Positions 15,200-24,526 of a stretch of 64,000 nt of DNA are shown here, piece after piece. Made by a program: the position numbers and the translations under genes. The notes beneath the pieces are model-generated. The model saw only the letters and a list, made by a program, of their open reading frames with translations. It had not been told where the DNA came from and did no database searches. Each line of letters opens with the position of its first letter. The first letter of the stretch is position 1. Origin of the DNA: Corynebacterium sp. NML98-0116 (lineage in GTDB: Bacteria; Actinomycetota; Actinomycetes; Mycobacteriales; Mycobacteriaceae). The DNA lies in NCBI RefSeq assembly GCF_001767255.1, contig NZ_CP017639.1, positions 2,262,720-2,326,719 of the forward strand. Reading direction: 5' to 3'.

Positions 15200-16552
15200 A
15201 TGTCTCATGTGTTTCGGCGTGCGAAGGAGCTGTTCCTGCTGCTGTGCTCGGCGGGGTTGCTGCTGCTGATGCTGTTTGGCCTGGAGCTGAGCCAGGGCCG
15301 CACGATGTCGACGGAGATGTTCTACCTGGTCGGCGGGTTCGTGGGCGTCTATGCGATTGCCCACGTGGCGATTTCGCTGGCGGCGCCGCACGCGGACCAG
15401 TTGCTGCTGCCGCTGGTCTCGCTGCTCAACGCGATCGGCCTGGTGGTGATTTACCGCCTGGACCTGGCGGAACGCGCTGGCTACCCGCCGCTCGCGGAGC
15501 GGCAGGTGATGTGGTCGCTGGCTGGTGTGGTGCTGATGGTGTGCACGCTTGTGATTGTGCGCGACCATAAGGCGCTGGCCCGCTACTCCTACCTGCTGGG
15601 CCTGCTTGGCCTGGTGCTATTGGCGTTGCCGCTGGTGTGGCCGCAGCCGCCTGGGTTCGCGGATGCGCGGATCTGGATCTGGCTGGGACCGTTCTCGATT
15701 CAGCCGGGTGAGTTTTCGAAGATCCTGCTGCTGGTGTTCTTCGCCCAGCTGTTGGCGCAGAAGCGCGCCCTGTTTACGGTGGCGGGCAAGACGCTGCTGG
15801 GGATGAGCTTCCCGCGCCTGCGCGACCTGGCGCCGATTTTGGCGGTGTGGGCGATCGCGATTGCGATCATGGCGGTGTCGAACGACTTCGGCCCGGCCCT
15901 CCTCCTCTTCGCCACGGTGCTGGGCATGGTGTACTTCGCCACGGGGCGTACGTCATGGCTGGTCATCGGTGCAGGCCTGGTGGCTGTTGGCGGGTACACG
16001 GTGTACCAGGTCAGTGAGAAGATCCAGGACCGCGTCGCCAACTTCATGGACCCGCTGGCCAACTTTGACACCACGGGCTACCAGCCGTCGCAGGCGCTGT
16101 TCGGCCTGTCCTGGGGTGGGCTGACCGGCACCGGGTTGGGCTACGGCCACCCGGAGATGGTGCCGGTGGCGCACTCGGACTACATCCTGGCGGCGATTGG
16201 TGAGGAGCTCGGGCTCGTGGGCGTGGCCAGCGTGCTGTGCCTGTTCGCCATCTTCATTACCCGCGGCTACTCGGCGGCGCTGCAGGTCAGTGACACGTTC
16301 GGCAAGTTGTTGGCCGCAGGCTTAGCGACGACCATCGCTATCCAAATCTTCGTGGTCGCCGGAGGGATCTCCGCGATGCTGCCCATGACGGGCCTGACCA
16401 CGCCGTTTATGTCCGCTGGTGGCTCGTCGATCATGGCGAACTACGTACTGCTGGCGCTGCTGCTGCGGATCTCGAACGCGGCGAACAAGCCAGCGGAGTT
16501 TGATGCTTCGGCGATGGGTGCCCAGGCACCGGAGGCGGTGAGCGCACGATGA
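15200..16552 (+). CDS. rodA: SEDS family peptidoglycan polymerase RodA
   Basis: A 450-residue, roughly twelve-helix SEDS protein that polymerises glycan strands from lipid II with its partner PBP, the next gene. Family signatures include GPFSIQPGEFSKILLLVFFA, FGPALLLF, and GLSWGGLTGTGLGYGHPEMVPVAHSDYILAAIGEELGL (quoted in pieces: the HSDY and EELG cores). ATG 15200 follows GGAGGTG located in the end of pstP; an upstream GTG at 15179 is unlikely. Its stop overlaps the pbpA start by four bases. Confidence 0.94.
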   Translation: MSHVFRRAKELFLLLCSAGLLLLMLFGLELSQGRTMSTEMFYLVGGFVGVYAIAHVAISLAAPHADQLLLPLVSLLNAIGLVVIYRLDLAERAGYPPLAERQVMWSLAGVVLMVCTLVIVRDHKALARYSYLLGLLGLVLLALPLVWPQPPGFADARIWIWLGPFSIQPGEFSKILLLVFFAQLLAQKRALFTVAGKTLLGMSFPRLRDLAPILAVWAIAIAIMAVSNDFGPALLLFATVLGMVYFATGRTSWLVIGAGLVAVGGYTVYQVSEKIQDRVANFMDPLANFDTTGYQPSQALFGLSWGGLTGTGLGYGHPEMVPVAHSDYILAAIGEELGLVGVASVLCLFAIFITRGYSAALQVSDTFGKLLAAGLATTIAIQIFVVAGGISAMLPMTGLTTPFMSAGGSSIMANYVLLALLLRISNAANKPAEFDASAMGAQAPEAVSAR

Positions 16553-18006
16553 ACAAATCCATTCGCTTAGGCGCGGGCATTGCCCTGCTGCTGATTGTGG
16601 CGCTGCTGGTGAACTTCACCGTGGTGCAGGGCTTCCGCGAGGAGAAGTACGCGCAGAGCCCACTGAACTCGCGCACTGTGGTGGAGCTGCGCCAGATCAA
16701 TCGCGGCCAGATCAGTGCCGGCGGGCAGGTGCTGGCGGAGTCCCACCCGCTCGAGGACGGCTCCTACCAGCGCACGTACCCGAACATGCCGTGGTCCTTT
16801 GCGCCGGTGCTCGGCTATGTGTCGGACCAGTACGGCACCTCCCAGATCGAGGCCGGCTACAACGGGCAACTGACCGGGGCGGGCTCCGGCAAGTCCTCCC
16901 GCTTCCTGCGCACCGGTCTGGAGCAGGACGTGGTGGGCAACTCGGTCGAGCTGAGTATCGACCCGCACCTGCAGGCCCTGGCCTACGAGCAGCTTTCGAA
17001 CCGCAACTACGAGGGCGCGATTGTGGCGCTGCGCCCGTCGACAGGCCAGGTGCTGGCGATGGCATCGACGCCGTCGTACGACCCGAACGCGATCTCCAAC
17101 CCGGACACCGCCGAGGGCGCCTGGGCCGAGGTGAACAACAACCCCGGCAAGCCGCTGCTCAACCACGCGACGCAGGACCAGCTGCCGCCGGGGTCGATCT
17201 TCAAGATCGTCACCACTGCCGCCGGGCTGCGCAACGGCTACACGCCGGATTCCCCGCTGACGGGCGCGCCGTCCATCACCCTGCCGGGCACGACCGTGCC
17301 CCTGACCAACTACGCGGGCCAGGCCTGCGCCGGCGGCGGCCAGGTGCCGCTGCGCACCGCGTTCGCACTGTCCTGCAACACGGCGTTCGTGCAGATGGGT
17401 ATGGCCGTCGGCGCCGACGCGCTACGTGAGGCCGCCCACGGATTCGGCATCGGCGAGCAGTACGACCTCGGCATGCCCAACGCCACCGGTTCGCTCGGCG
17501 ACCTGCCCGGCGACGCCGAACTTGGGCAGTCCGCGATCGGGCAGCGCGACGTCACCATGACCGCGCTGCAGGCCGCCGTCATGGCGGGCACCGTCGCCAA
17601 CGAGGGCCGCCGTATGGCGCCGTACGTGGTCAACCGCGTACTCAGCCCGGACCTGCGCGAAATCGAAACCACCAAACCCCGCATGCTTTCCGACTCCATC
17701 AAACCCGAGGAAGCAAACACCATCAAGGACCTCATGTTCGGCTCCGAACGCGACACCTGGGGCTACGACGGCAACGGCTTCGCCTCCAAGACCGGCACCG
17801 CCGAACACGCCGAAGGCGCAGCACCGCACACCTGGTACGTCGCCTTCGACCCGGTGAAGGATGTGGCGGTGGGGGTCGTCGTCAAGAATGGTGGCGGCCT
17901 GGGCACCGGGGCGACCGGCGGGCAAGTCTCCGCACCACTCGGGCGCGCGGTGCTCTACGCGGCACCCGCAGCGCCAGCTGATGAGGAAGGAACCAACGCG
18001 CGATGA
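16549..18006 (+). CDS. pbpA: Class B penicillin-binding protein (transpeptidase) PbpA
   Basis: A 485-residue membrane-anchored transpeptidase that cross-links peptidoglycan with RodA. One N-terminal helix (about 6-26) is followed by a short pedestal domain and the penicillin-binding domain with PPGSIFKIVT (SxxK, about residue 223), SCNTAF (SxN) and KTGTAEH (KTG). The length is normal for actinobacterial PbpA. It overlaps rodA upstream and pknA downstream by four bases each. Confidence 0.95.
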   Translation: MNKSIRLGAGIALLLIVALLVNFTVVQGFREEKYAQSPLNSRTVVELRQINRGQISAGGQVLAESHPLEDGSYQRTYPNMPWSFAPVLGYVSDQYGTSQIEAGYNGQLTGAGSGKSSRFLRTGLEQDVVGNSVELSIDPHLQALAYEQLSNRNYEGAIVALRPSTGQVLAMASTPSYDPNAISNPDTAEGAWAEVNNNPGKPLLNHATQDQLPPGSIFKIVTTAAGLRNGYTPDSPLTGAPSITLPGTTVPLTNYAGQACAGGGQVPLRTAFALSCNTAFVQMGMAVGADALREAAHGFGIGEQYDLGMPNATGSLGDLPGDAELGQSAIGQRDVTMTALQAAVMAGTVANEGRRMAPYVVNRVLSPDLREIETTKPRMLSDSIKPEEANTIKDLMFGSERDTWGYDGNGFASKTGTAEHAEGAAPHTWYVAFDPVKDVAVGVVVKNGGGLGTGATGGQVSAPLGRAVLYAAPAAPADEEGTNAR

Positions 18007-19526
18007 ACTACGAAAACAAAGACGAACTCCAGAAGCTCATCGGGCCCGACTACCAGCTGCAATGGATCATCGGGCACGGCGGCATGTCCACCGTCTGGCT
18101 TGCCGACGACGTCCGCCACGAACGCGAAGTAGCCCTCAAAGTACTGCGGCCCGAATTTACCGCCAACCAGGAGTTCCTCACCCGCTTCCGCAACGAGGCC
18201 AACTCGGCGGAGGGGATCAACTCCCCCAACGTGGTCGCCACGTATGACTACCGCGAGGTGAAGACCGACGGCGGGTTCCCCATGTGCTTCATCGCCATGG
18301 AATACATCCGCGGCGAATCCCTCGCCGACCTCATCGCGCGCGAAGGCCAGCTCAAGGAAGACATGGCCCTTGACGTGCTGGAACAGGCCGCGCACGGCCT
18401 CGCCGTCATCCACCGCATGGGGCTGGTGCACCGCGACATCAAGCCCGGCAACCTCATGATCACCCAGAACGGGCAGATCAAGATTACGGACTTCGGCATC
18501 GCGAAAGCGGCGGCGGCCGTGCCGCTGACGCGAACAGGGATGGTCGTGGGCACCGCCCAGTACGTCTCCCCCGAGCAGGCCCAAGGCAAGAAGGTCACGG
18601 CGGCGTCCGACGTGTACTCGCTCGGCGTGGTCGGCTACGAGATGCTCGCCGGGAAACGCCCGTTCACCGGGGACTCCTCGGTTTCCGTGGCGCTGGCGCA
18701 CGTCTCCGCCGAGCCGCCCGCACTGCCGATTAGCGTGAGCGCCCCGGCGCGCGAACTCATCGAGATCGCCCTGCGCAAAACGCCAACCCAGCGCTTCCGG
18801 GACGGCAACGAGATGCAGCTGGCCGTCGAACAGGTCCGCCAGGGGATGCGCCCGACGCAGCCCGGCGGCGACACGGCCGTCATCGCCATCGAGCCCTCCC
18901 CGACCGCGTCCACCCAGATGCTCGCCGACATGTCCCGGCCGACCACGGCCCGGCCCGCCGCGCCGCGGCGCCGCCCGCCCGTGCCACCGCAGGCCCCGGC
19001 GCGCGCAGCGATGCCTGTGCGCCCGGCGCCCGCTGACGTTGCTGCTCCTGGGAAACGACGCGGGACAGCCGGCTACTGGGTCGGCATCGTGCTCGGCGTG
19101 ATCACCCTCGCCGTCATCGGCGGCGTGGCCTGGGCATTCAACAACGGCACTCTCGGCGGCAGCACCCCGAGCAGCACCGCCCCGCGCCAAAGCGTGGTCA
19201 CCCAAACCACCACCGTGGAAACCGAACCGACCTACGAGGAACCCGTCGAGGAGCCGACCACGCACGCCCCCGACACGCCCACTGAGCACAGCAAGCCCAG
19301 TAGGCACAGCAGCGCCCCGGCCACGCTGACCATCGAGGACGAAACGCCAACGCAGCCAACCCACACCCGCTCTTCGGTGCCGGAGCAGCGGCCGACGGAG
19401 GGGACGTCGATAAATAATGAGGCGCCCACGACGCAGGCACCCAGCGAAAGCCCGGTTGGTGGGGAAATCGGCAATGGTGAACTAGACTTGCACAATCTGC
19501 CAAACATCCTCGGAGGAAATGCGTAA
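18003..19526 (+). CDS. pknA: Ser/Thr protein kinase PknA
   Basis: A 507-residue receptor-like kinase controlling cell shape and division. The kinase domain (about 15-275) has GHGGMSTVW, VALKVL (catalytic lysine), LVHRDIKPGNLM, ITDFGIA and YVSPEQ. A Pro/Ala/Arg-rich linker, a membrane helix (about 356-378) and a Thr/Ser/Glu-rich external tail without PASTA repeats follow, which distinguishes PknA from the adjacent PknB. An ATGA overlap couples it to pbpA, and the next gene begins immediately after its stop codon. Confidence 0.95.
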   Translation: MNYENKDELQKLIGPDYQLQWIIGHGGMSTVWLADDVRHEREVALKVLRPEFTANQEFLTRFRNEANSAEGINSPNVVATYDYREVKTDGGFPMCFIAMEYIRGESLADLIAREGQLKEDMALDVLEQAAHGLAVIHRMGLVHRDIKPGNLMITQNGQIKITDFGIAKAAAAVPLTRTGMVVGTAQYVSPEQAQGKKVTAASDVYSLGVVGYEMLAGKRPFTGDSSVSVALAHVSAEPPALPISVSAPARELIEIALRKTPTQRFRDGNEMQLAVEQVRQGMRPTQPGGDTAVIAIEPSPTASTQMLADMSRPTTARPAAPRRRPPVPPQAPARAAMPVRPAPADVAAPGKRRGTAGYWVGIVLGVITLAVIGGVAWAFNNGTLGGSTPSSTAPRQSVVTQTTTVETEPTYEEPVEEPTTHAPDTPTEHSKPSRHSSAPATLTIEDETPTQPTHTRSSVPEQRPTEGTSINNEAPTTQAPSESPVGGEIGNGELDLHNLPNILGGNA

Positions 19527-21581
19527 ATGACAACGATCGCTAACCGATACGAACTCGGCGCCGTCATCGGCACCGGGGGCATGAGCGACGTCTACGCAGC
19601 CACCGATACCGTGCTTGGCCGCGACGTCGCCGTCAAAATGCTCAAAATCGACATGGCGCGCGACGAAAATTTCCGCGAACGCTTCCGCAAAGAAGCCCAA
19701 AACTCGGCGCGGCTCAACCACACCAATATCGTCGCCGTCTACGACACCGGCACCGAAGAAGTCTCAGGTGTCGACGTCCCCTTCATCGTCATGGAACGCG
19801 TCACCGGGCAAAACCTGCGGGACCTCGTACGCGCCGAAGGGCCCTTAAGCCCCCAAAAAGCGGCCGCGTTCCTGCTGCCCGTCACCCACGCGCTCCAAGC
19901 CAGCCACGACGCCGGCATCATCCACCGCGACATCAAACCAGCCAACATCATGATCACCAACACCGGCGAGGTGAAAGTGATGGACTTCGGCATCGCCCGC
20001 GCGCTGGATGACTCCACCTCGGCCATGACGCAAACCTCCGCCGTCATCGGCACCGCGCAATACCTCTCCCCCGAGCAGGCCCGCGGCAAAGCTGCCGACG
20101 CCCGCTCCGACATCTATGCCCTCGGCTGCGTCATGTACGAAGCCATCACCGGCAAGCCGCCATTCGAAGGCGAATCGCCCTTCGCCGTGGCCTACCAGCA
20201 CGTCCAAGAAGACCCCATCCCGCCGAGCGAACGCGTCCCCGCTGACCGCGAACTGACCCCCAACGAGGCCGTCAACCTGGACAGCGTCATCCTCACCGCC
20301 ATGGCGAAACACCCGGCGGACCGCTACCAAACCGCCACCGAAATGGGCGAAGACCTGGCGCTCCTCAAGCGCGGCGCAGTGACCAACGCCGCCCGCAGCC
20401 ACCTCGCCTCCCCCGGCGGCGACCACGCCGACCCTACGGATGATGCCACCATGGTCTCCGAGACCATGGTCTCCGAGACCGTCCAGGGCAATGCGCCACG
20501 CCGCGCGCCACGCCCCGAGCGGCCCGTCGGGCAACTGCCGGAGAAGGCAGCCGCCGGTGCGGTCGGTGCTGGCGCTGGTGCCGGGGCGGCCGGGCGCTAC
20601 GCAGCACACCGCCGCGAACACGAAACCACCACCCCAACCTGGATGAAATGGCTCGCCATCGGGCTCGGCGCCGCCATCATCGGCGCCTCCGGCTGGCTCG
20701 CCTACTCCTACTTCTCCCCCAACAACGAAGAAACCAACAAGACCTCCCAGATGGTGATCATCCCGGACCTCGCCGACAAACCGCGCGCGGAAGCCGTCGC
20801 CGAACTCGAAAACCTCGGCTTCCAGGTCGCCGTCTCCGACGAGCCCAGCCCCGACATCAAGCGCGGCAACGTCATCGACACCAACCCGATCGCCGGGTCC
20901 GAACTCCAGCGCGGCACACTCGTCACCGTCAACGTCTCCTCGGGGCGCGAGCTTACCGACGTCCCCGACGTCACCAACATGGACGCCCAAGAAGCCGCAA
21001 AGGTCCTCGAAGATGCCGACCTGGAACTGAATGCGGAGCTGCGTCGAGAAGCCAGCGAAGACGTGCCGAAGGGCGAGATCATCAGCCAGCACCCCGCAGC
21101 CGGCACCCAGATCTCCAAGGGATCCAAGGTGACCGTCACGGTGTCCGACGGCCCCGAAATGGTCCAGGTACCGTCGCTGTCCGGCGTCAACGTCAACCAA
21201 GCGTCCGCCACCCTCGGCTCCATGGGGCTCCAAGTCACCGTGAACAAGGTCGACTCCGAACGCCCAGACGGCGAAGTCATCGCAGTCGCCGGCGAAAACA
21301 CCGAAGTAGCCAAGGGCACCACTGTCGAAGTGCGCGTCTCCAACGGCATGCTCATGGTCATGCCGAACATCACCCGCATGAAACCCGCCGACGCCGACAA
21401 AGCGCTACGCGACGCCGGCTGGAGCGGACGCCTCGTCGAAGGTCCAACCGTCCCGACCGGCGCCCTCGTGGACAACGGCCTCATCGGACACCAAGAAGTC
21501 AACGCGGGCGACACCGTCCGACGCGACGCCGCCATCGGCTACAACCTCTGGCAGTTCACCGCCGAACGCCTGATAAGGTAA
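19527..21581 (+). CDS. pknB: Ser/Thr protein kinase PknB with PASTA domains
   Basis: A 684-residue kinase that senses cell-wall precursors. The kinase domain (about 8-275) has GTGGMSDVYAA, VAVKML, IIHRDIKPANIM, VMDFGIA and YLSPEQARG. The membrane helix is about 375-395 (LAIGLGAAIIGASGWLAYSYF region). Outside the membrane there are four PASTA repeats, beginning near VIIPDLADKPRAEA, LTDVPDVTNMDAQEA, MVQVPSLSGVNVNQA and MLMVMPNITRMKPAD. Start ATG 19527 directly follows the pknA stop codon; GGAGG lies inside the end of pknA. It is the last gene of the operon. Confidence 0.96.
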   Translation: MTTIANRYELGAVIGTGGMSDVYAATDTVLGRDVAVKMLKIDMARDENFRERFRKEAQNSARLNHTNIVAVYDTGTEEVSGVDVPFIVMERVTGQNLRDLVRAEGPLSPQKAAAFLLPVTHALQASHDAGIIHRDIKPANIMITNTGEVKVMDFGIARALDDSTSAMTQTSAVIGTAQYLSPEQARGKAADARSDIYALGCVMYEAITGKPPFEGESPFAVAYQHVQEDPIPPSERVPADRELTPNEAVNLDSVILTAMAKHPADRYQTATEMGEDLALLKRGAVTNAARSHLASPGGDHADPTDDATMVSETMVSETVQGNAPRRAPRPERPVGQLPEKAAAGAVGAGAGAGAAGRYAAHRREHETTTPTWMKWLAIGLGAAIIGASGWLAYSYFSPNNEETNKTSQMVIIPDLADKPRAEAVAELENLGFQVAVSDEPSPDIKRGNVIDTNPIAGSELQRGTLVTVNVSSGRELTDVPDVTNMDAQEAAKVLEDADLELNAELRREASEDVPKGEIISQHPAAGTQISKGSKVTVTVSDGPEMVQVPSLSGVNVNQASATLGSMGLQVTVNKVDSERPDGEVIAVAGENTEVAKGTTVEVRVSNGMLMVMPNITRMKPADADKALRDAGWSGRLVEGPTVPTGALVDNGLIGHQEVNAGDTVRRDAAIGYNLWQFTAERLIR

Positions 21582-21633
21582 AAACCCTGATAGCTGGAAA
21601 AGCCACCGCACTTGCTTGTAAAGGACTGACACA

Positions 21634-21903
21634 ATGCCAAAGGCAAAAATCACCAAGGACCACCGCCCCGTATCAACCCCAACTGGCGTGTCCCGCACCC
21701 CGGTCAAGATCAACACCGGCGGCACCCCAATCTGGTACAAGACCATCATGTTTGGCCTGATGCTGCTTGGCCTCGGCTGGATTATCTTCTACTACATCGC
21801 CGGCGACCAGCTGACGTTCCTCGCCGAGCTCGGCCCGTGGAACTACGGCATCGGATTCGCAGGCATGATCCTCGGCCTGCTCATGACCATGGGGTGGCGC
21901 TAG
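21634..21903 (+). CDS. crgA: Cell division protein CrgA
   Basis: An 89-residue protein with two membrane helices (about 36-56 and 69-86), typical of CrgA, a small FtsZ-ring and elongation-linked factor of actinobacteria. The PVKINTGGTPIWYKTIMFGLM and WNYGIGFAGM stretches are family features. ATG 21634 follows AAAGGACTG. It lies 52 bases after pknB and is followed by a long perfect-looking palindrome at 21940-22014. The gene order pknB-crgA differs from C. glutamicum only in lacking trpG between them. Confidence 0.93.
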   Translation: MPKAKITKDHRPVSTPTGVSRTPVKINTGGTPIWYKTIMFGLMLLGLGWIIFYYIAGDQLTFLAELGPWNYGIGFAGMILGLLMTMGWR

Positions 21904-21939
21904 TCGCATCCCGGCGGATTTTTCGGCGGATTTTCGTAG

Positions 21940-22014
21940 ATGGTAGTAACAGGATTGTAGTAATCCCGATTTTGGGCCCGATTTCGGGGATTACTACATT
22001 CCTGTTACTACCAT
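21940..22014. repeat. 75-bp palindrome with 28-bp arms
   Basis: The arms (21940-21967 and 21987-22014) match at 27 of 28 positions around a 19-base loop that is itself near-palindromic with GGGCCC at its centre. TAGTAA occurs twice in each arm. It lies between convergent genes, but without a T-run on either side. It could be a bidirectional terminator or a mobile palindrome. Confidence 0.7.
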
Positions 22015-22033
22015 TTGCGTTTTGACGTGCGGT

Positions 22034-22921
22034 TTAGCGAGCCGCGCGGGCCTTTGCGCGGGCCCGTTCCAGCTCGATTCGGGCGAGGATCTCGTCCATG
22101 CGGTGGAGCACGTCCGTGAAGCCGTACCGCAGGACGGTGTAGCCCTGGTTGGTTAGCTCGCGTTCGCGTTTGCGCTCTTGCAGGAGGCTGCGGCGGGGGT
22201 CGGAGGCGTGCTTGGTGTCGCCGTCGAGTTCGAGGATGACGGAGTCGTCGAAAAGGAAGTCGACGCGGTAGCGCTGCACCTGTGCCTGGAACTTCCAGCC
22301 GGTGACGCCGCGGAGGAGGAACTCGGCGCGGGCGAGGGACTCCATGGGGGAATCGGCGTTGTAGACCGCGGCGCGGGCGGCGTCGCGCGCCACGCCGCAG
22401 TTGCGGACGCGGCCCATGCGCTCGATGTGCAGCAGGATGTCGCTGCGCTCCACGTGCGCGATGGACAGCAGCCAGTCCATGGCGATGAGGCCTTCCTGAA
22501 ACCCGTGGTAGCGGGCGATATCGATCGCTGTGCGAATACGTGTGGAAAGGCGGATGCCGTACGCGGTAGTGACCTCGGCGGCGGTGAGGGCGGAGGTGCG
22601 GTAGCGGACATCGGGCTCGATGAGGTGTTTCGCGGGGCCGCGGCGGCTGGGCGTCGTTACTTCTTGGATCTCTTCGGTGAGGCTGATGACCCACATGCCG
22701 TGGATGCGGGCGGCGGTCCTGCCTACGAGGCAGCCTTTGGTCATGGCGCGGGCGGTGGCATAAGCGCGGACGAGGTGCCGCTGCCAGGCATTGAGTTGCC
22801 CCCAGGTGCGCGACGGGATGCATTGCGTTCGGTTGAGGCGGCGGTACTCGGGGCTGTGCAGACGGTGACGGAGCGTGCGCGTGTCCACGATGGATGCGAA
22901 AAGTTCAGTGTTTTCCAACAT
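22034..22921 (-). CDS. AbiEi-like/DUF559 (Vsr-fold) protein
   Basis: A 295-residue protein. The N-terminal half resembles the AbiEi-type winged-helix/antitoxin domain seen in actinobacterial orphan proteins (RTWGQLNAWQRHLVRAYATARAM...ARIHGMWV). The C-terminal 110 residues are a DUF559/very-short-patch-repair-like fold: YRVDFLFDDSVILELDGDTKH supplies Asp and Glu-Asp residues of a PD-(D/E)xK-like core, then GYTVLRYGFTDVLHRMDEI. Catalysis is not proven. I chose ATG 22921; GTG 22936 is possible. It is convergent with crgA. Such orphan proteins are frequent and variable in Corynebacterium; the function is unknown. Confidence 0.75.
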   Translation of the reverse strand: MLENTELFASIVDTRTLRHRLHSPEYRRLNRTQCIPSRTWGQLNAWQRHLVRAYATARAMTKGCLVGRTAARIHGMWVISLTEEIQEVTTPSRRGPAKHLIEPDVRYRTSALTAAEVTTAYGIRLSTRIRTAIDIARYHGFQEGLIAMDWLLSIAHVERSDILLHIERMGRVRNCGVARDAARAAVYNADSPMESLARAEFLLRGVTGWKFQAQVQRYRVDFLFDDSVILELDGDTKHASDPRRSLLQERKRERELTNQGYTVLRYGFTDVLHRMDEILARIELERARAKARAAR

Positions 22922-23092
22922 GAGGTTTAGACGCACAGGAAAGCCGCCAGGTTCCCCACAGGTGTTCGGTAGCGGGGTGGCACGGGGGTGGATTGTTGAA
23001 CAATCCTGACCGAGAAGGTGTACATATTAAACCAGGGTCTGAACGGCCCTGACCTGCTATTTTACTATTGTCACCTTATGAAAGGTATAGTC

Positions 23093-24496
23093 ATGCGGTT
23101 TATTCGTTCCATGACGGGCGTTGTAGCGGCCTTGGCATTAGCTGCCGGCACGCTGACCCCAGCCACGGCTCAGACGCTTGAGGAGTCGTACCCCGAAACC
23201 CCAGCGACCAATGATGCGCTGCCGATCATCCACACCTACAGGGGATCGGACCACTTGAAGGCGAACGTGCTCAACCCGCGCCCAGTGTGCAACTCCACTG
23301 AGGACTACCGCACCATCGTGTACAAGGTGAAGGACAACTTCCTGCCGGTCGGCACGATTTCGACGACCAACCTGACCAAGAACACCATCCCGCTGACGCA
23401 GGACCTGGCGCGCACGCAGACGATTTCGGCGTCGGTCAACGGGTCGAAGACTGAGACGATCAACATTGGTGGGTCGGGCTCGAAGGATGGGCTGCAGGGC
23501 AACATCGGCTACTCGCTGGCGAAGATGCTGGGCTGGTCGGTGTCCGGAAGCTTGAGCTGGAACGTCGGCCAGAAGATCGGGCCGTACGAGGTTCCGGCGG
23601 GCAACACGGGCGAAGCGACGTACGGCTTCCGCACCGTCACCATGACGGGCACGCAGCAGCGCTGCCGCCCGAACGGCACGTGGGCGACGCCGACGGCGTG
23701 GGTCGCAAACATGCCGATCAAGAACGAGGTTCGCGTGAAGAACTACTCCACACCTGCAGGTTCGTGGGCACCGAACCGCGGCGCGCAGGTCACTGACACG
23801 GTGGAGAACCCGAACCCGGCGTACAACGAGGATGTTCAGAAGATCACCGAGGGTGAGAATCTTGACGACGTCACCACCATCGACGACAACGACGAAGCCA
23901 ATGTGACCAACGTCGAAATCGACGGCGAGACCGCCGCGGTCATCACCGATGAGGAGTCGGATGAGGCGACCTCGGAGGAGAACACTGAGGTCGAAGAGGT
24001 CGTCGATAATGCGGAGGCACCTGCGCTCGACCTGGTGCCATACTTCACGACGAGCTCCTGGAAAGCTTCCGGCTTTGCTGGGTCCGTGGCGCTGCGCGTG
24101 AAGAACGTGGGCACCGAGCGCTACTGGGCGGAGTTCCCGGCGCTGACGTTCCGCGTTGAGGTGCGTACCGAGTCCGGCCCGAAGGGTGTGGACCGCCTGA
24201 TCACCACCACCGGCGCGAACGGCTCGCACATCCGTGACCTCGGCTACAACGCCAAGAAGGGCGCGCGCATCTTCGAGGTGACGCTGTCCAACCCGGTCAA
24301 CGCCGGTGACGACATGCTGCTCGGCGCGTTCAGCTTCGGCGACGGCAAGACCAAGGAAGGCCGCCTGCACAACTACATGACGGTCACCCAGACCAGCCGC
24401 CTGGCCGGCGACGTTTCCCAGTGGAACGACCAGAACGTCGACTCTCGCGACGTGACCGTGTCCGACTTCGGCCGCTGGCTGAAGGGCACCTTCTAG
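23093..24496 (+). CDS. Secreted protein with glycine/serine-rich beta segment and acidic linker
   Basis: A 467-residue exported protein. Signal peptide: MRFIRSMTGVVAALALAAGT with cleavage after about TATAQ (residue 28). Residues about 100-185 alternate polar and small residues (TQTISASVNGSKTETINIGG; GNIGYSLAKMLGWSVSGSLSW) and end with IGPYEVPAGNTGEATYGF, which looks like amphipathic beta structure. An acidic linker (about 250-310) separates a C-terminal beta domain (about 310-467). No membrane anchor is visible. I do not recognise the family with confidence; a pore-forming or adhesive role is a guess. ATG 23093 follows GAAAGG; ATG 23078 is an alternative. The gene is followed by DnaA boxes and a terminator. 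Confidence 0.75.
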   Translation: MRFIRSMTGVVAALALAAGTLTPATAQTLEESYPETPATNDALPIIHTYRGSDHLKANVLNPRPVCNSTEDYRTIVYKVKDNFLPVGTISTTNLTKNTIPLTQDLARTQTISASVNGSKTETINIGGSGSKDGLQGNIGYSLAKMLGWSVSGSLSWNVGQKIGPYEVPAGNTGEATYGFRTVTMTGTQQRCRPNGTWATPTAWVANMPIKNEVRVKNYSTPAGSWAPNRGAQVTDTVENPNPAYNEDVQKITEGENLDDVTTIDDNDEANVTNVEIDGETAAVITDEESDEATSEENTEVEEVVDNAEAPALDLVPYFTTSSWKASGFAGSVALRVKNVGTERYWAEFPALTFRVEVRTESGPKGVDRLITTTGANGSHIRDLGYNAKKGARIFEVTLSNPVNAGDDMLLGAFSFGDGKTKEGRLHNYMTVTQTSRLAGDVSQWNDQNVDSRDVTVSDFGRWLKGTF

Positions 24497-24526
24497 GGAG
24501 CATTTTGTGTAATTCGTAGTGCCAAG

